From an uncultured Eubacteriales bacterium (GTDB taxonomy: Bacteria > Bacillota > Clostridia > Oscillospirales > Acutalibacteraceae): 64,000 bases of DNA. Under the pieces are notes generated by a model, which made no database searches, was not told the origin of the DNA, and saw only the letters and a list, made by a program, of their open reading frames with translations. Shown here piece after piece: positions 16,967 to 24,695 of the stretch (position 1 is its first letter; every line of letters begins with the position of its first letter). Position numbers and translations under genes: made by a program. The stretch is taken from contig CABUHY010000012.1 in the NCBI GenBank assembly GCA_902491475.1, positions 1-64,000 of the forward strand, read 5' to 3'.

Positions 16967-18256
16967 TTGGCAGAGAAAACAAAACGCACAAAAGAGGAAA
17001 AAGAACAGATAAAAAAATCAATCCGTACGGGGCTGCTTGCGGCGATAGCATTGGCTGCGGTGGTTTGCGTTATCGTGTTTTACTTCAAAACGGCGTCGGC
17101 GGGCAATGAGCCGTCGGTCGTTAAAGAGGATGTTAAGGACCTTAAAAGTATAACTCTTTCGGACAAATCGCTTGCAATGCCGTATGTTACAACGGGTATC
17201 GATAAAATTGTCTACACTGCGGATTCGGCGGGTAATATCGTATTTTACGAATTCAACGGAACCGAATATGTCCAGACTGCCGAAACGGGAACCATGGATG
17301 TAAATGTTCCTTTGAGCGGTCAGCAAATCCCCGTCAAGGTGCATTATGTCGAGAGAGACGGTAAGTTTGCGGGCTTCGGCGTGTTTACTGCGTCAAATTC
17401 GACGGATGTTTATATCTATGATTTTATGCTTGTTAAAATTACAAATCTTCCGTCGGGCTATGAGCAGGACGGTAAGCTGCTTATGCTTGCCAACACCGAT
17501 ATAGAAAATGTATATTCGTTAAATCCCCTCTGGGAGGAGGCTTATGTCGTTTCAAGGGACGGCTCGTCGGTTTCGAGGTTCTTTATCGAAAACAACCGTA
17601 CGCTTGATATGAACGGTGCAATGCGTTCCGATTTCAGTACGGTAACGGACAAGGAGCTTTCAAGCGCAACGGGCAACATTCCGTTTTTCTCCGCAAGGGC
17701 ATATGATACGCTCGGAGCGGCAACGGATATTTATGTAAAGACCCCCAAGGGAGAGAGCGAAGCGGTCAAGGGTGTGCTTGACACCTATGCAAAGCCCACG
17801 GACGACGGCGGATTTATATTTGTTAAGGAAACAAACGGCGGTTTTGAATTTGTGAAGTATCTCAACGGTACGCAGACCACGGTTTCGGAATTCTTCTCGC
17901 AGTACGGCGAGGAATATATCAGAAGCGGAGACTATGTTCTCTGCAAGGAGGACGGAAGAATTTACACCACATATGACGACACGGTTATCGAGCTTCCCGA
18001 CTTCAAAATGAACCCGTCGCAGTTTACAATCACTTCCGACGGCAAGTATATCGTGCTTGCGGGTACGGTTACAAACGCAACGGATTATCAGATTTATATT
18101 TACAATACACAGACGAAAAAGGCAAAGACCTTTGCGGACTCGGATTTCTCTGTTCATTACAGCCTGTTCTGCCCGACAAACGAGACGGTTTGCTTCTATA
18201 CGCAGAGTGCAAACGGCTATGATGAGAAGATTATAAATCTTGCAAAGATTGCCTGA
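16967..18256 (+). CDS. Membrane-anchored extracellular protein of unknown function
   Basis: 429 residues. A very basic N-terminus rich in Lys and Glu precedes one membrane helix (residues about 24-44). The remaining 385 residues are predicted outside. They consist of many short beta strands with Asp-Gly turns (for example ITSDGKYIVLAG and YQIYIYNT), which suggests a beta-propeller-like or TolB-like fold. No family was recognised. TTG start after AAAGGATG. It ends 8 bp before a HAD gene and probably shares its transcript. Confidence 0.65.
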   Translation: MAEKTKRTKEEKEQIKKSIRTGLLAAIALAAVVCVIVFYFKTASAGNEPSVVKEDVKDLKSITLSDKSLAMPYVTTGIDKIVYTADSAGNIVFYEFNGTEYVQTAETGTMDVNVPLSGQQIPVKVHYVERDGKFAGFGVFTASNSTDVYIYDFMLVKITNLPSGYEQDGKLLMLANTDIENVYSLNPLWEEAYVVSRDGSSVSRFFIENNRTLDMNGAMRSDFSTVTDKELSSATGNIPFFSARAYDTLGAATDIYVKTPKGESEAVKGVLDTYAKPTDDGGFIFVKETNGGFEFVKYLNGTQTTVSEFFSQYGEEYIRSGDYVLCKEDGRIYTTYDDTVIELPDFKMNPSQFTITSDGKYIVLAGTVTNATDYQIYIYNTQTKKAKTFADSDFSVHYSLFCPTNETVCFYTQSANGYDEKIINLAKIA

Positions 18257-18264
18257 GGTGAAAG

Positions 18265-18924
18265 ATGGAAAACAGTTTTGATACGGTGCTTTTCGACTTT
18301 GACGGAACGCTTGTCGATTCGTCGGAGGGTATATTCAACAGTTTGATTTATGCTTTCCGTGCAGACGGCAAGGAGGCACCTGACAGGAAAGTGCTCAGGA
18401 AATTTATCGGTCCGCCGATATACGAGAGCTTTAAGACTCTTTTCGGCTATGAGGACGATAAAATAGATTTTATGATTAAAAAGTACCGTGAGCGGTACAG
18501 TACAGAAGGTTATCTTGAAGCGAAATTTTATGACGGCATACCCGAGTTGCTCAAAGAGCTTCATGAAAAGGGAATAAAGGTTGCCACGGCTTCCTCAAAG
18601 CCCACGGCGTTTATCACTAAAATGCTTGAAGTAAACGGACTTTCGGAGTATATAGATTATATCGGCGGCACGCTCTTTGACAACAAGGAGTCGGGGAAGA
18701 CGGGGATAATCAACAACGCTCTGCAACAGCTCGGCTGTACCGATAAATCAAAGGCTTTGATGGTCGGAGACAGAAAATTCGACATTGACGGCGCAAAGGG
18801 CGCAGGTATAAAGACCGTTGCGGTGCTTTACGGCTTCGGTTCGAGAGAGGAATTTTCGGAACACGGGGCGAAATATATAGCGGAAAATGTTTCGGATGTA
18901 CGCAGAATAATTTTCGGAGAATAA
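18265..18924 (+). CDS. HAD hydrolase, phosphoglycolate phosphatase-like
   Basis: A 219-residue HAD-IA phosphatase. Motif I FDFDGTLVDSSEG lies near residues 10-22, motif II is TASSKPTAF and motif III/IV is MVGDRKFDIDGAKGAG. A helical cap domain lies between I and II, as in Gph/PpaX enzymes. Substrate is not assignable. ATG start with GAGGTG upstream. It is followed after 3 bp by rarA. Confidence 0.85.
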   Translation: MENSFDTVLFDFDGTLVDSSEGIFNSLIYAFRADGKEAPDRKVLRKFIGPPIYESFKTLFGYEDDKIDFMIKKYRERYSTEGYLEAKFYDGIPELLKELHEKGIKVATASSKPTAFITKMLEVNGLSEYIDYIGGTLFDNKESGKTGIINNALQQLGCTDKSKALMVGDRKFDIDGAKGAGIKTVAVLYGFGSREEFSEHGAKYIAENVSDVRRIIFGE

Positions 18925-18927
18925 AAT

Positions 18928-20205
18928 ATGTCATCACCTTTAGCAGACAGAATAAGACCCGAGACAATAGAAGAAATGGTAGGACAAAGGCATCTCCTTG
19001 CAGAGGGTATGCCTTTGAGAAATATTATCGAGTCGGGTTCGTTGCCGAATATGATATTTTACGGCCCGTCGGGTACGGGCAAGACTACTCTTGCAAGAAT
19101 AATCGCAAAAAAGACCAACAAAAAGCTTCACAAGCTCAACGGAACAAATGCGTCCATCGCGGATATAAAGGAAATTGTTGCGGAGCTTGATACGCTTGCC
19201 GCACCGAACGGGATTTTGCTCTATCTTGACGAGATACAGTATTTCAACAAAAAACAGCAGCAGTCTTTGCTTGAATATATCGAGAGCGGAGCGATAACGC
19301 TGATTGCTTCGACAACGGAAAACCCGTATTTTTATGTCTATTCGGCGGTGCTCAGCCGTTCAACGGTTTTTGAGTTTAAGTCGGTGACGGCAGATGAGGT
19401 TGTCCCTGCGGTAAAGAGAGGCTTTGATTATCTGTCCTCGGAGAGCGGAATTAAGGCAAGGCTCGGCGACGGCGTTTGCGAGCATATTGCTTCGGCGTGC
19501 GGCGGAGATGTCAGAAAGTCGCTTAACTTTGTCGAGCTTTCGTATCTGTCGGCAAATGTAAAGGACGGGGAAAAGGATATTACGCTTGAAACGGTCGAAG
19601 CGCTCACGCAGAAAAATTCGTTCAGATATGACAAGGACGGAGACGAGCACTATGATGTAATTTCGGCTTATCAGAAGTCAATGCGCGGTTCGGATGTGAA
19701 TGCGGCGCTGCATTATCTTGCAAGGCTTCTCACGGCAGGGGATCTGGCGTCGGCGACAAGGCGGCTTATGGTCTGTGCGTGTGAGGATGTCGGACTTGCG
19801 TATCCGCAGATAATTCCGATTGTTAAGGCGGCGGTTGATATAGCCTTGCAGGTGGGTTTGCCCGAGGCGCAGATACCCCTTGCGGACGCAGTTATACTTG
19901 TGTGCAATTCGCCGAAGTCAAATTCGGGCGAAGCGGCAATAAATGCGGCTATGGCGGATGTGCAAAACGGCAATTTCGGCAGAATACCCCGTCAGCTTCA
20001 GAATATGCACTATGACGGCGAGGACAATAAAAACAAGGGTCAGTTTTATCTGTATCCTCACGATTATCCGAACCATTATGTCGAGCAGCAGTATTTGCCC
20101 GATGTGATAAAGAACGCGCAATATTATGTGCCGGGCGAGAACAAAAACGAGCAGGCGGCAAAGGAATATTGGAACGCAGTTAAGGGCAAAAATAAAAATA
20201 AATGA
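18928..20205 (+). CDS. rarA: Replication-associated recombination protein A (RarA/MgsA)
   Basis: A 425-residue AAA+ ATPase acting at stalled replication forks. Walker A GPSGTGKT lies near residue 46 and Walker B LYLDEI near 102. Sensor region STTENPYF and the C-terminal tetramer domain with the DYPNHYVEQQYLP motif are specific to this family. ATG start 3 bp after the HAD gene. Confidence 0.94.
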   Translation: MSSPLADRIRPETIEEMVGQRHLLAEGMPLRNIIESGSLPNMIFYGPSGTGKTTLARIIAKKTNKKLHKLNGTNASIADIKEIVAELDTLAAPNGILLYLDEIQYFNKKQQQSLLEYIESGAITLIASTTENPYFYVYSAVLSRSTVFEFKSVTADEVVPAVKRGFDYLSSESGIKARLGDGVCEHIASACGGDVRKSLNFVELSYLSANVKDGEKDITLETVEALTQKNSFRYDKDGDEHYDVISAYQKSMRGSDVNAALHYLARLLTAGDLASATRRLMVCACEDVGLAYPQIIPIVKAAVDIALQVGLPEAQIPLADAVILVCNSPKSNSGEAAINAAMADVQNGNFGRIPRQLQNMHYDGEDNKNKGQFYLYPHDYPNHYVEQQYLPDVIKNAQYYVPGENKNEQAAKEYWNAVKGKNKNK

Positions 20206-20213
20206 GATTTTAA

Positions 20214-20242
20214 TTGACAAAAGGCGCAGAATATGGTAACAT
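20214..20242 (+). promoter_or_regulatory. Promoter of the tRNA-Ser pair
   Basis: TTGACA (20214-20219), 17-bp spacer, weak TAACAT (20237-20242), 15 bp before tRNA-Ser. Confidence 0.6.
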
Positions 20243-20256
20243 TATCTACGCTCTAC

Positions 20257-20345
20257 GGAGAGATACCGAAGTGGTTATAACGGAACGGTCTTGAAAACCG
20301 TCGTACGGCGACGTACCGTGGGTTCGAATCCCACTCTCTCCGCCA
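20257..20345 (+). tRNA. tRNA-Ser (anticodon TGA)
   Basis: Class II tRNA with a long variable arm. The acceptor strands GGAGAGA/TCTCTCC pair. The anticodon loop CTTGAAA gives TGA. CCA is encoded. A hairpin GCTATACGGA/TCCGTATAGC (20357-20378) follows. Confidence 0.96.
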
Positions 20346-20416
20346 TAAAGACAGATGCTATACGGATTTCCGTATAGCGTTTGTTCAAAATGAATAACTT
20401 ATAAAATAAGTTACCT

Positions 20417-20507
20417 GCGGAAGTACTCAAGTTGGTGACGAGGCGCCCCTGCTAAGGGCGTAGGTCGGGAAACCGGCGCGAGAGTTCGAGTCTCTCCTTC
20501 CGCGCCA
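20417..20507 (+). tRNA. tRNA-Ser (anticodon GCT)
   Basis: Class II tRNA with a long variable arm. The acceptor strands GCGGAAG/CTTCCGC pair. The anticodon loop CTGCTAA gives GCT. CCA is encoded. Confidence 0.96.
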
Positions 20508-20508
20508 G

Positions 20509-20543
20509 AAAAGGTATCAAGGATTTTTCCTTGATGCCTTTTC
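20509..20543 (+). terminator. Terminator of the tRNA-Ser pair
   Basis: The stem AAAAGGTATCAAGGA pairs with TCCTTGATGCCTTTT with one mismatch and runs into a T-rich stretch. Confidence 0.82.
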
Positions 20544-20565
20544 TTTGTGTACAGTGAAATAAAAG

Positions 20566-20870
20566 GGAGAGACTCGAACTCATTGTCCATCTTTTTGCGA
20601 AGCAAAAAGGGACAGCGCACTGTGCGCAAAGTAATAGGTAATAGTGAAGAGTGAAGAGGTGTGGGTGCTTCGCACGGCGTCGTCGTTTGCTCCGTATCGT
20701 TCGCAACAGCCTTTGGCTATTTCTCACTCGCTACGCAACTCCTCCTTTTCCGCAAAAATCACGCTCGGCTCGCCTGCTCGGTTGTAAACGCCCTCCCGAC
20801 GGCTCGCTGTCGCTACCGACTTTTGCGGATTTACGGCGGGAGCAAGCCCCCGCCCTACCGTATCGGCAAT
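20566..20870. repeat. Repeat cluster: inverted tRNA-Ser T-arm fragment, hairpins, family A copy 2
   Basis: 20566-20581 is the exact reverse complement of 20482-20497 in the tRNA-Ser(GCT) T-arm. Hairpins CTTTTTGCGAAGCAAAAAG and GCGCACTGTGCGC follow. A family A copy runs from about 20640. Positions 20693-20860 are identical over 168 bp to 47139-47306. No gene is credible here. Confidence 0.85.
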
Positions 20871-20963
20871 GCACAACCCGTTGGAGAGACTGTGTTGCAC
20901 AGTGCAATAAGATAAAAGCTGTGTAAGGACACAGTAAACAAGTCGTTCCGTTAAACATTAAAC

Positions 20964-21302
20964 CTATTTATCCGAGCTCAAATAAACGATTACGGGGATT
21001 TCCAAGCGTTTGCAATTATCGATAACAAATTTTGTTCCGCGAGATTTTCCGTCCCAAAAAGCGATAACAAAATCCGCTTTTGTTATTATTAAAATGTTAC
21101 GCTTTAACGGTGCTGAGCGTCCGTATTTTTCATATTCGGGCAGAATTTCAGTAAGTTTTATCCTGTGGTTAATTGCATAATTGCGTGCGCAAGAGTCGAT
21201 TCCCCGTGCGCCGCCGGAAATTATTTCAGTGACATTCCGAGGCAGATATTTACCTAAATCATCCACATAGAGATTTCTTGAGCCGACTATTGCAACTTTC
21301 AT
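20964..21302 (-). CDS. Single-domain SLOG (YspA/DprA-like) nucleotide-binding protein
   Basis: 112 residues. The N-terminal MKVAIVGSRN and GGARGID (near 30-36) are the two glycine loops of the Rossmann-like SLOG superfamily, which includes DprA, LOG and YspA and binds nucleotides or nucleotide-derived ligands. GGAGG precedes the ATG at 21302. It is divergent from a small ribbon-helix-helix gene with 106 bp between. Related domains occur in phage and defence contexts and in nucleotide signalling. None can be assigned here. Confidence 0.75.
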   Translation of the reverse strand: MKVAIVGSRNLYVDDLGKYLPRNVTEIISGGARGIDSCARNYAINHRIKLTEILPEYEKYGRSAPLKRNILIITKADFVIAFWDGKSRGTKFVIDNCKRLEIPVIVYLSSDK

Positions 21303-21325
21303 AGCTTCCCTCCTACAAAAAGTGA

Positions 21326-21338
21326 ATATACAGTATAT
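21326..21338. promoter_or_regulatory. Palindrome ATATAC-A-GTATAT in the divergent SLOG/RHH spacer
   Basis: A 6-1-6 perfect inverted repeat between the two divergent genes, a candidate site for the RHH protein. No binding evidence beyond symmetry and position. Confidence 0.35.
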
Positions 21339-21408
21339 CTATTTACGACATTATAGCACATAATGAATATAAAATAAACATACAATATGTTCATAAAGAG
21401 GCGATTGT

Positions 21409-21624
21409 ATGGCAATAAAAAGCGTATCAATAAGAATTGAAGAGGAAATGCTTGATAAACTCGGATTTGTTGCGGATTATGAGGGGCGTTCCGTGAACAG
21501 CCACATTCTTGTACTTATAAGAGACAGCATAAGGGCATTTGAGGAAGAACACGGTCCCATAACAGGCACCATTAACCCCGATGTAAATGTCAAGCCTACA
21601 AGAAAAATCAGAGTGGATAAATAA
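21409..21624 (+). CDS. Ribbon-helix-helix (Arc-like) DNA-binding protein
   Basis: 71 residues. The N-terminal strand KSVSIRIEEEMLDKL and a two-helix region with GRSVNSHILVLIRDSI fit the Arc/MetJ ribbon-helix-helix fold. The C-terminal 20 residues are basic and probably disordered. AGAGG precedes the ATG. It resembles antitoxin-type repressors, but no toxin gene is adjacent. The divergent partner encodes a SLOG protein. Confidence 0.75.
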   Translation: MAIKSVSIRIEEEMLDKLGFVADYEGRSVNSHILVLIRDSIRAFEEEHGPITGTINPDVNVKPTRKIRVDK

Positions 21625-21687
21625 ATTGAGTGAATGTTTCATATCATCAATGCCTTTGCACAAAAATCCGCTTTGTAAAAACAGTTG

Positions 21688-21716
21688 TTGACAAATGCGA
21701 TTGGGCGTAGTATTAT
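21688..21716 (+). promoter_or_regulatory. Promoter of the mntP transcript
   Basis: TTGACA (21688-21693), 17-bp spacer, TATTAT (21711-21716). It lies just upstream of the riboswitch. Confidence 0.7.
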
Positions 21717-21732
21717 AATCAAAATACATTTC

Positions 21733-21858
21733 CTGTGAGGGAGTAGCAAGCGCAGATATGCTGCGTAGCAAGTCAACATACTGATCTTTTGATCTGGCTT
21801 GTTTCAAATTGCGAGACTCATGTATAACCGCGCGCTGTACCTGTAGTCTTGTTTATTT
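21733..21858 (+). ncRNA. yybP-ykoY manganese riboswitch
   Basis: It contains the conserved GAGGGAGTAGC, GTCAACATACTGATC and GCGAGACTCATG, with a closing strand GTAGTCTTG. This fits the yybP-ykoY consensus that binds Mn2+. It is followed by a terminator and an mntP gene, the standard target. In the family, Mn2+ binding favours expression of the exporter. Confidence 0.88.
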
Positions 21859-21867
21859 TTGCTTCTT

Positions 21868-21916
21868 TGACCTATGTACGGCTTTTGCGGCTGTGCATGG
21901 GTCATTTTTATTTTTT
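21868..21916 (+). terminator. Riboswitch-controlled terminator
   Basis: A long imperfect stem (TGACCTATGTACGGC with GCGGCTGTGCATGGGTCA) is followed by T-rich sequence, then the mntP ribosome site TTGGAGGAA. Confidence 0.82.
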
Positions 21917-21929
21917 GGAGGAATGAAAA

Positions 21930-22517
21930 ATGGATTGGGGCTTTATGTTCTTCTTTAACAGCGTGTTGCTCGGAGTCGGACTTGCAATGGATGCGTTTTC
22001 CGTCTCTATGGCGAACGGACTCAACGAACCTAAGATGAGCAAGGGTAAAATGTGCGGTATCGCGGGAGTTTTCGCTGCGTTTCAGGCAATTATGCCGATG
22101 ACGGGTTGGATATGCGTTCACACGATAGTTCGGTATTTTACTAAATTTGAAAGGTTTATTCCGTGGATAGCGCTTGTGCTTCTGCTTTATATCGGAGGCA
22201 AAATGCTCGTCGAGGGTATACGCAACAAAGGCGAGGTTGTCGAAAAGCCCGGGCTCGGCTTCGGCGCACTGCTCGTTCAAGGGGTTGCAACCTCTATCGA
22301 CGCATTAAGCGTCGGCTTTACCATTGCCGAGTACGGTTGGGTTATGGCGCTGACTGCCTCGCTTATCATTGCCGCAGTCACATTTGTTATATGTATGTTC
22401 GGTCTTGCCATCGGCAAAAAGTTCGGTACAAAGCTGTCTAACAAGGCAGATATTTTGGGCGGCGTTATCCTTATCGCCATCGGTCTTGAGATATTCCTTA
22501 CGGGAATTTTCGGATGA
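21930..22517 (+). CDS. mntP: Manganese efflux pump MntP
   Basis: A 195-residue membrane protein with six hydrophobic segments. It has the family motif GLAMDAFSVSMANG in the first helix and a matching GVATSIDALSVGFT in the fourth, whose aspartates are needed for Mn export. TTGGAGG precedes the ATG. The upstream riboswitch supports manganese control. Confidence 0.94.
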   Translation: MDWGFMFFFNSVLLGVGLAMDAFSVSMANGLNEPKMSKGKMCGIAGVFAAFQAIMPMTGWICVHTIVRYFTKFERFIPWIALVLLLYIGGKMLVEGIRNKGEVVEKPGLGFGALLVQGVATSIDALSVGFTIAEYGWVMALTASLIIAAVTFVICMFGLAIGKKFGTKLSNKADILGGVILIAIGLEIFLTGIFG

Positions 22518-22539
22518 TTTCATATTCATTTAGATAGTA

Positions 22540-22656
22540 GGGCGGGGGACGAGCCCTTGCGGGCGAGATAAGAGTGAATAGTGAAGAGTGAATAGTGAAG
22601 AGGTGTGGGTGCTTCGCACGGCGTCGTCGTTTGCTTCGTATCGTTCGCAACAGCCT
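22540..22656. repeat. Dispersed repeat family A, copy 3
   Basis: GTAGGGCGGGGGACGAGCCC is followed by repeated GTGAATAGTGAAGAG units and by GGTGCTTCGCACGGCG, as in the other copies. It runs directly into a hairpin array. Confidence 0.75.
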
Positions 22657-22744
22657 TCGGCTGAAAGCCGAATATCACTGCGAAACAATATAACTCGCCG
22701 TAAGGCGAATATAACTGAAAAAGACGATTGCAAAAGCAATCGTC
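22657..22744. repeat. Modular hairpin array B2 with end hairpin
   Basis: TCGGCTGAAAGCCGA, linker ATATCACT, GCGAAAC, CGCCGTAAGGCG and ATATAACTGAAA are followed by a perfect 9-bp hairpin GACGATTGC/GCAATCGTC (22723-22744). The first 60 bp match array B3 nearly base for base. It is a half array, with right-arm linkers only. Positions 22745-22868 hold nothing recognisable. Confidence 0.8.
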
Positions 22745-22868
22745 AAATAAACTTGTATAAAATCATATTTACAGTTTTCTTTAACCAAAACAGGGTGGTA
22801 GCGAAACAAAGCCGTTATGATGGGAATACAATTTAAGAAGAGTGTGTTTTCATTATTTTTTGTGAAAT

Positions 22869-23035
22869 GCCGCACTTTGTTCGGCGTGATATTTTTGCTT
22901 TCGCAAAAGTGATATTGCGCCGCCGGCGCAGTGATATTATATTCGCCTCTTTAACTGCCGTAAGGCAATATCACTCGGCTGAAAGCCGAATATCACTGCG
23001 AAACAATATAACTCGCCGCAAGGCGAATATAACTG
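22869..23035. repeat. Modular hairpin array B3
   Basis: The palindromes TTTTGCTTTCGCAAAA, GCGCCGCCGGCGC, TGCCGTAAGGCA, TCGGCTGAAAGCCGA and CGCCGCAAGGCG are joined by GTGATATT on the left and AATATCAC on the right. The array abuts the terminator hairpin of the minus-strand tRNA-Ala. Confidence 0.82.
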
Positions 23036-23065
23036 AAAAGCCGTTTGCGTGAGCAAACGGCTTTT
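23036..23065 (-). terminator. Terminator of tRNA-Ala
   Basis: A 9-bp stem GCCGTTTGC/GCAAACGGC with a 4-nt loop is flanked by A4/T4. On the minus strand it directly follows tRNA-Ala. Confidence 0.85.
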
Positions 23066-23067
23066 CG

Positions 23068-23143
23068 TGGTGGACCTGATCGGATTCGAACCGACGACCC
23101 CCACAATGCGAATGTGGTGCGCTCCCAGCTGCGCTACAGGCCC
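23068..23143 (-). tRNA. tRNA-Ala (anticodon CGC)
   Basis: On the minus strand the acceptor strands GGGCCTG/CAGGTCC contain the G3-U70 pair that marks alanine tRNAs. The anticodon stem CCACA/TGTGG encloses TTCGCAT, so the anticodon is CGC. CCA is encoded. Confidence 0.94.
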
Positions 23144-23271
23144 ATATGCAATTAACAGGGTATATTATAGTACCAAGCTCGGAATTTGTCAATTGCTTGC
23201 TTGACATTCTTTGTTTAATATTATAAACTTAATTGTTACTATTTATATTTTTATCTGTAAGGAATGATACT

Positions 23272-24675
23272 ATGATGAAAAACACTGAAAAAACACTTGA
23301 AAAGCTTGTCTCTTTAAGTAAGGCAAGGGGTTTCGTTTTTCCGGGAAGTGAGATTTACGGCGGTCTTGCGAACACTTGGGACTACGGCCCTCTCGGTGTT
23401 GAAATTAAAGAAAACATCAAAAGAGCCTGGAGAAAGAAATTCATTCAGGAGAACAAATACAATGTCGGACTTGATTCCGCTATCCTTATGAATCCGCAGA
23501 CTTGGGTGGCTTCGGGACACCTCGGCGGATTTTCCGACCCGCTTATGGACTGCTGCGAATGTAAAACACGCCACAGAGCCGACAATCTTATCGAAGAGTT
23601 TGACGGCACGAATGTTGCGGGCTGGACAAACGAGCAGATGACCGACTACATCAACGAGCACAATATTCCCTGCCCGAACTGCGGAAAGCACAATTTTACC
23701 GACATCCGTCAGTTTAACCTTATGTTCAAGACTTTCCAGGGAGTTACGGAGGACTCAACATCTGAAATTTATCTCCGCCCCGAGACCGCTCAGGGCATTT
23801 TCGTAAACTTCCAGAATGTTCAGAGAACAACAAGAAGAAAAGTGCCGTTCGGTATCGCACAGGTAGGTAAATCGTTCAGAAACGAAATCACTCCCGGTAA
23901 GTTCATATTCCGTGTGCGTGAATTTGAACAGATGGAGCTTGAATTTTTCTGCAAGCCCGGCACCGACCTTGAATGGTTTGATTATTGGAGAGGCTTCTGC
24001 CGTGACTGGCTCTATTCTCTCAACATCAAGCCCGAAAATCTCCGTTTGCGTGACCATGACCCCGAGGAGCTTTGCTTCTACTCAAAGGCTACAACGGACT
24101 TTGAGTATATGTTCCCTTTCGGCTGGGGCGAGCTTTGGGGCGTTGCGGACAGAACCGACTACGACCTTACCCAGCACATCAAGACAAGCGGCAAGTCGCT
24201 TGAATATTTTGACCCGACGACAAATGAAAAATATGTTCCCTATGTTATCGAGCCCTCGCTCGGCGTAGAGCGTCTTTTCCTTGCGCTTCTTACCGAGGCG
24301 TATGACGAGGAAGTCGTTGACGCAGAGAAGAATGATATAAGAATCGTTATGCATTTCCATCCGGCAATCGCTCCCGTCAAGGCTGCAATTCTTCCGCTTT
24401 CCAAGAAGCTCGGCGACAAGGCGGACGAAATTTATCAGGAGCTTTCAAAGCACTTCAATGTCGAATATGACGACGCAGGCTCAATAGGTAAGAGATACCG
24501 CCGTCAGGACGAAATCGGCACACCGTTCTGCATTACCGTTGACTTTGAGACGGTAGGTGACGACAATGCGCCCGCAGACAACTGCGTAACAGTCCGTGAC
24601 AGAGACACTATGGAGCAGGTAAGAATGCCTATCTCCGAGCTTGTTGATTACATTTCCGAGAAGATTGAGTTTTAA
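23272..24675 (+). CDS. glyS: Glycyl-tRNA synthetase, single-chain alpha2 type
   Basis: A 467-residue class II synthetase that charges tRNA-Gly. It has the N-terminal GFVFPGSEIYGGLANTWDYG, motif 2 region FRNEITPGKFIFRVREFEQME, motif 3 EPSLGVERLFLALL and a C-terminal anticodon-binding domain. Cysteine pairs in CCECKTRH and CPNCGKHN may hold zinc. The start ATG at 23272 follows AAGGAATG. No T-box leader was found in the 128 bp upstream. A TTGACA at 23201 may be its -35 element. Confidence 0.95.
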   Translation: MMKNTEKTLEKLVSLSKARGFVFPGSEIYGGLANTWDYGPLGVEIKENIKRAWRKKFIQENKYNVGLDSAILMNPQTWVASGHLGGFSDPLMDCCECKTRHRADNLIEEFDGTNVAGWTNEQMTDYINEHNIPCPNCGKHNFTDIRQFNLMFKTFQGVTEDSTSEIYLRPETAQGIFVNFQNVQRTTRRKVPFGIAQVGKSFRNEITPGKFIFRVREFEQMELEFFCKPGTDLEWFDYWRGFCRDWLYSLNIKPENLRLRDHDPEELCFYSKATTDFEYMFPFGWGELWGVADRTDYDLTQHIKTSGKSLEYFDPTTNEKYVPYVIEPSLGVERLFLALLTEAYDEEVVDAEKNDIRIVMHFHPAIAPVKAAILPLSKKLGDKADEIYQELSKHFNVEYDDAGSIGKRYRRQDEIGTPFCITVDFETVGDDNAPADNCVTVRDRDTMEQVRMPISELVDYISEKIEF

Positions 24676-24695
24676 CGGATACAGGAGGCGGTGTT

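Noticed and set aside
20651..20926. Open frames of 84-91 codons in the repeat, repeated nearly identically at 47100-47457
   Set aside because: They lie wholly inside the dispersed repeat, have no ribosome site, and exist in two overlapping frames.
21409..21624. Ribbon-helix-helix gene as an antitoxin of a toxin-antitoxin pair
   Set aside because: No small toxin-like ORF is adjacent on either side.
22792..22803. AGGGTGGTAGCG resembling the T-box core before glyS
   Set aside because: It lacks the rest of the T-box (stem I, ACCGCG, terminator), and a minus-strand tRNA gene lies between it and glyS.
22869..23035. Possible CRISPR array
   Set aside because: Repeated units are 8-nt linkers between different short palindromes, without 25-40 bp direct repeats or unique spacers, and no cas genes are present.
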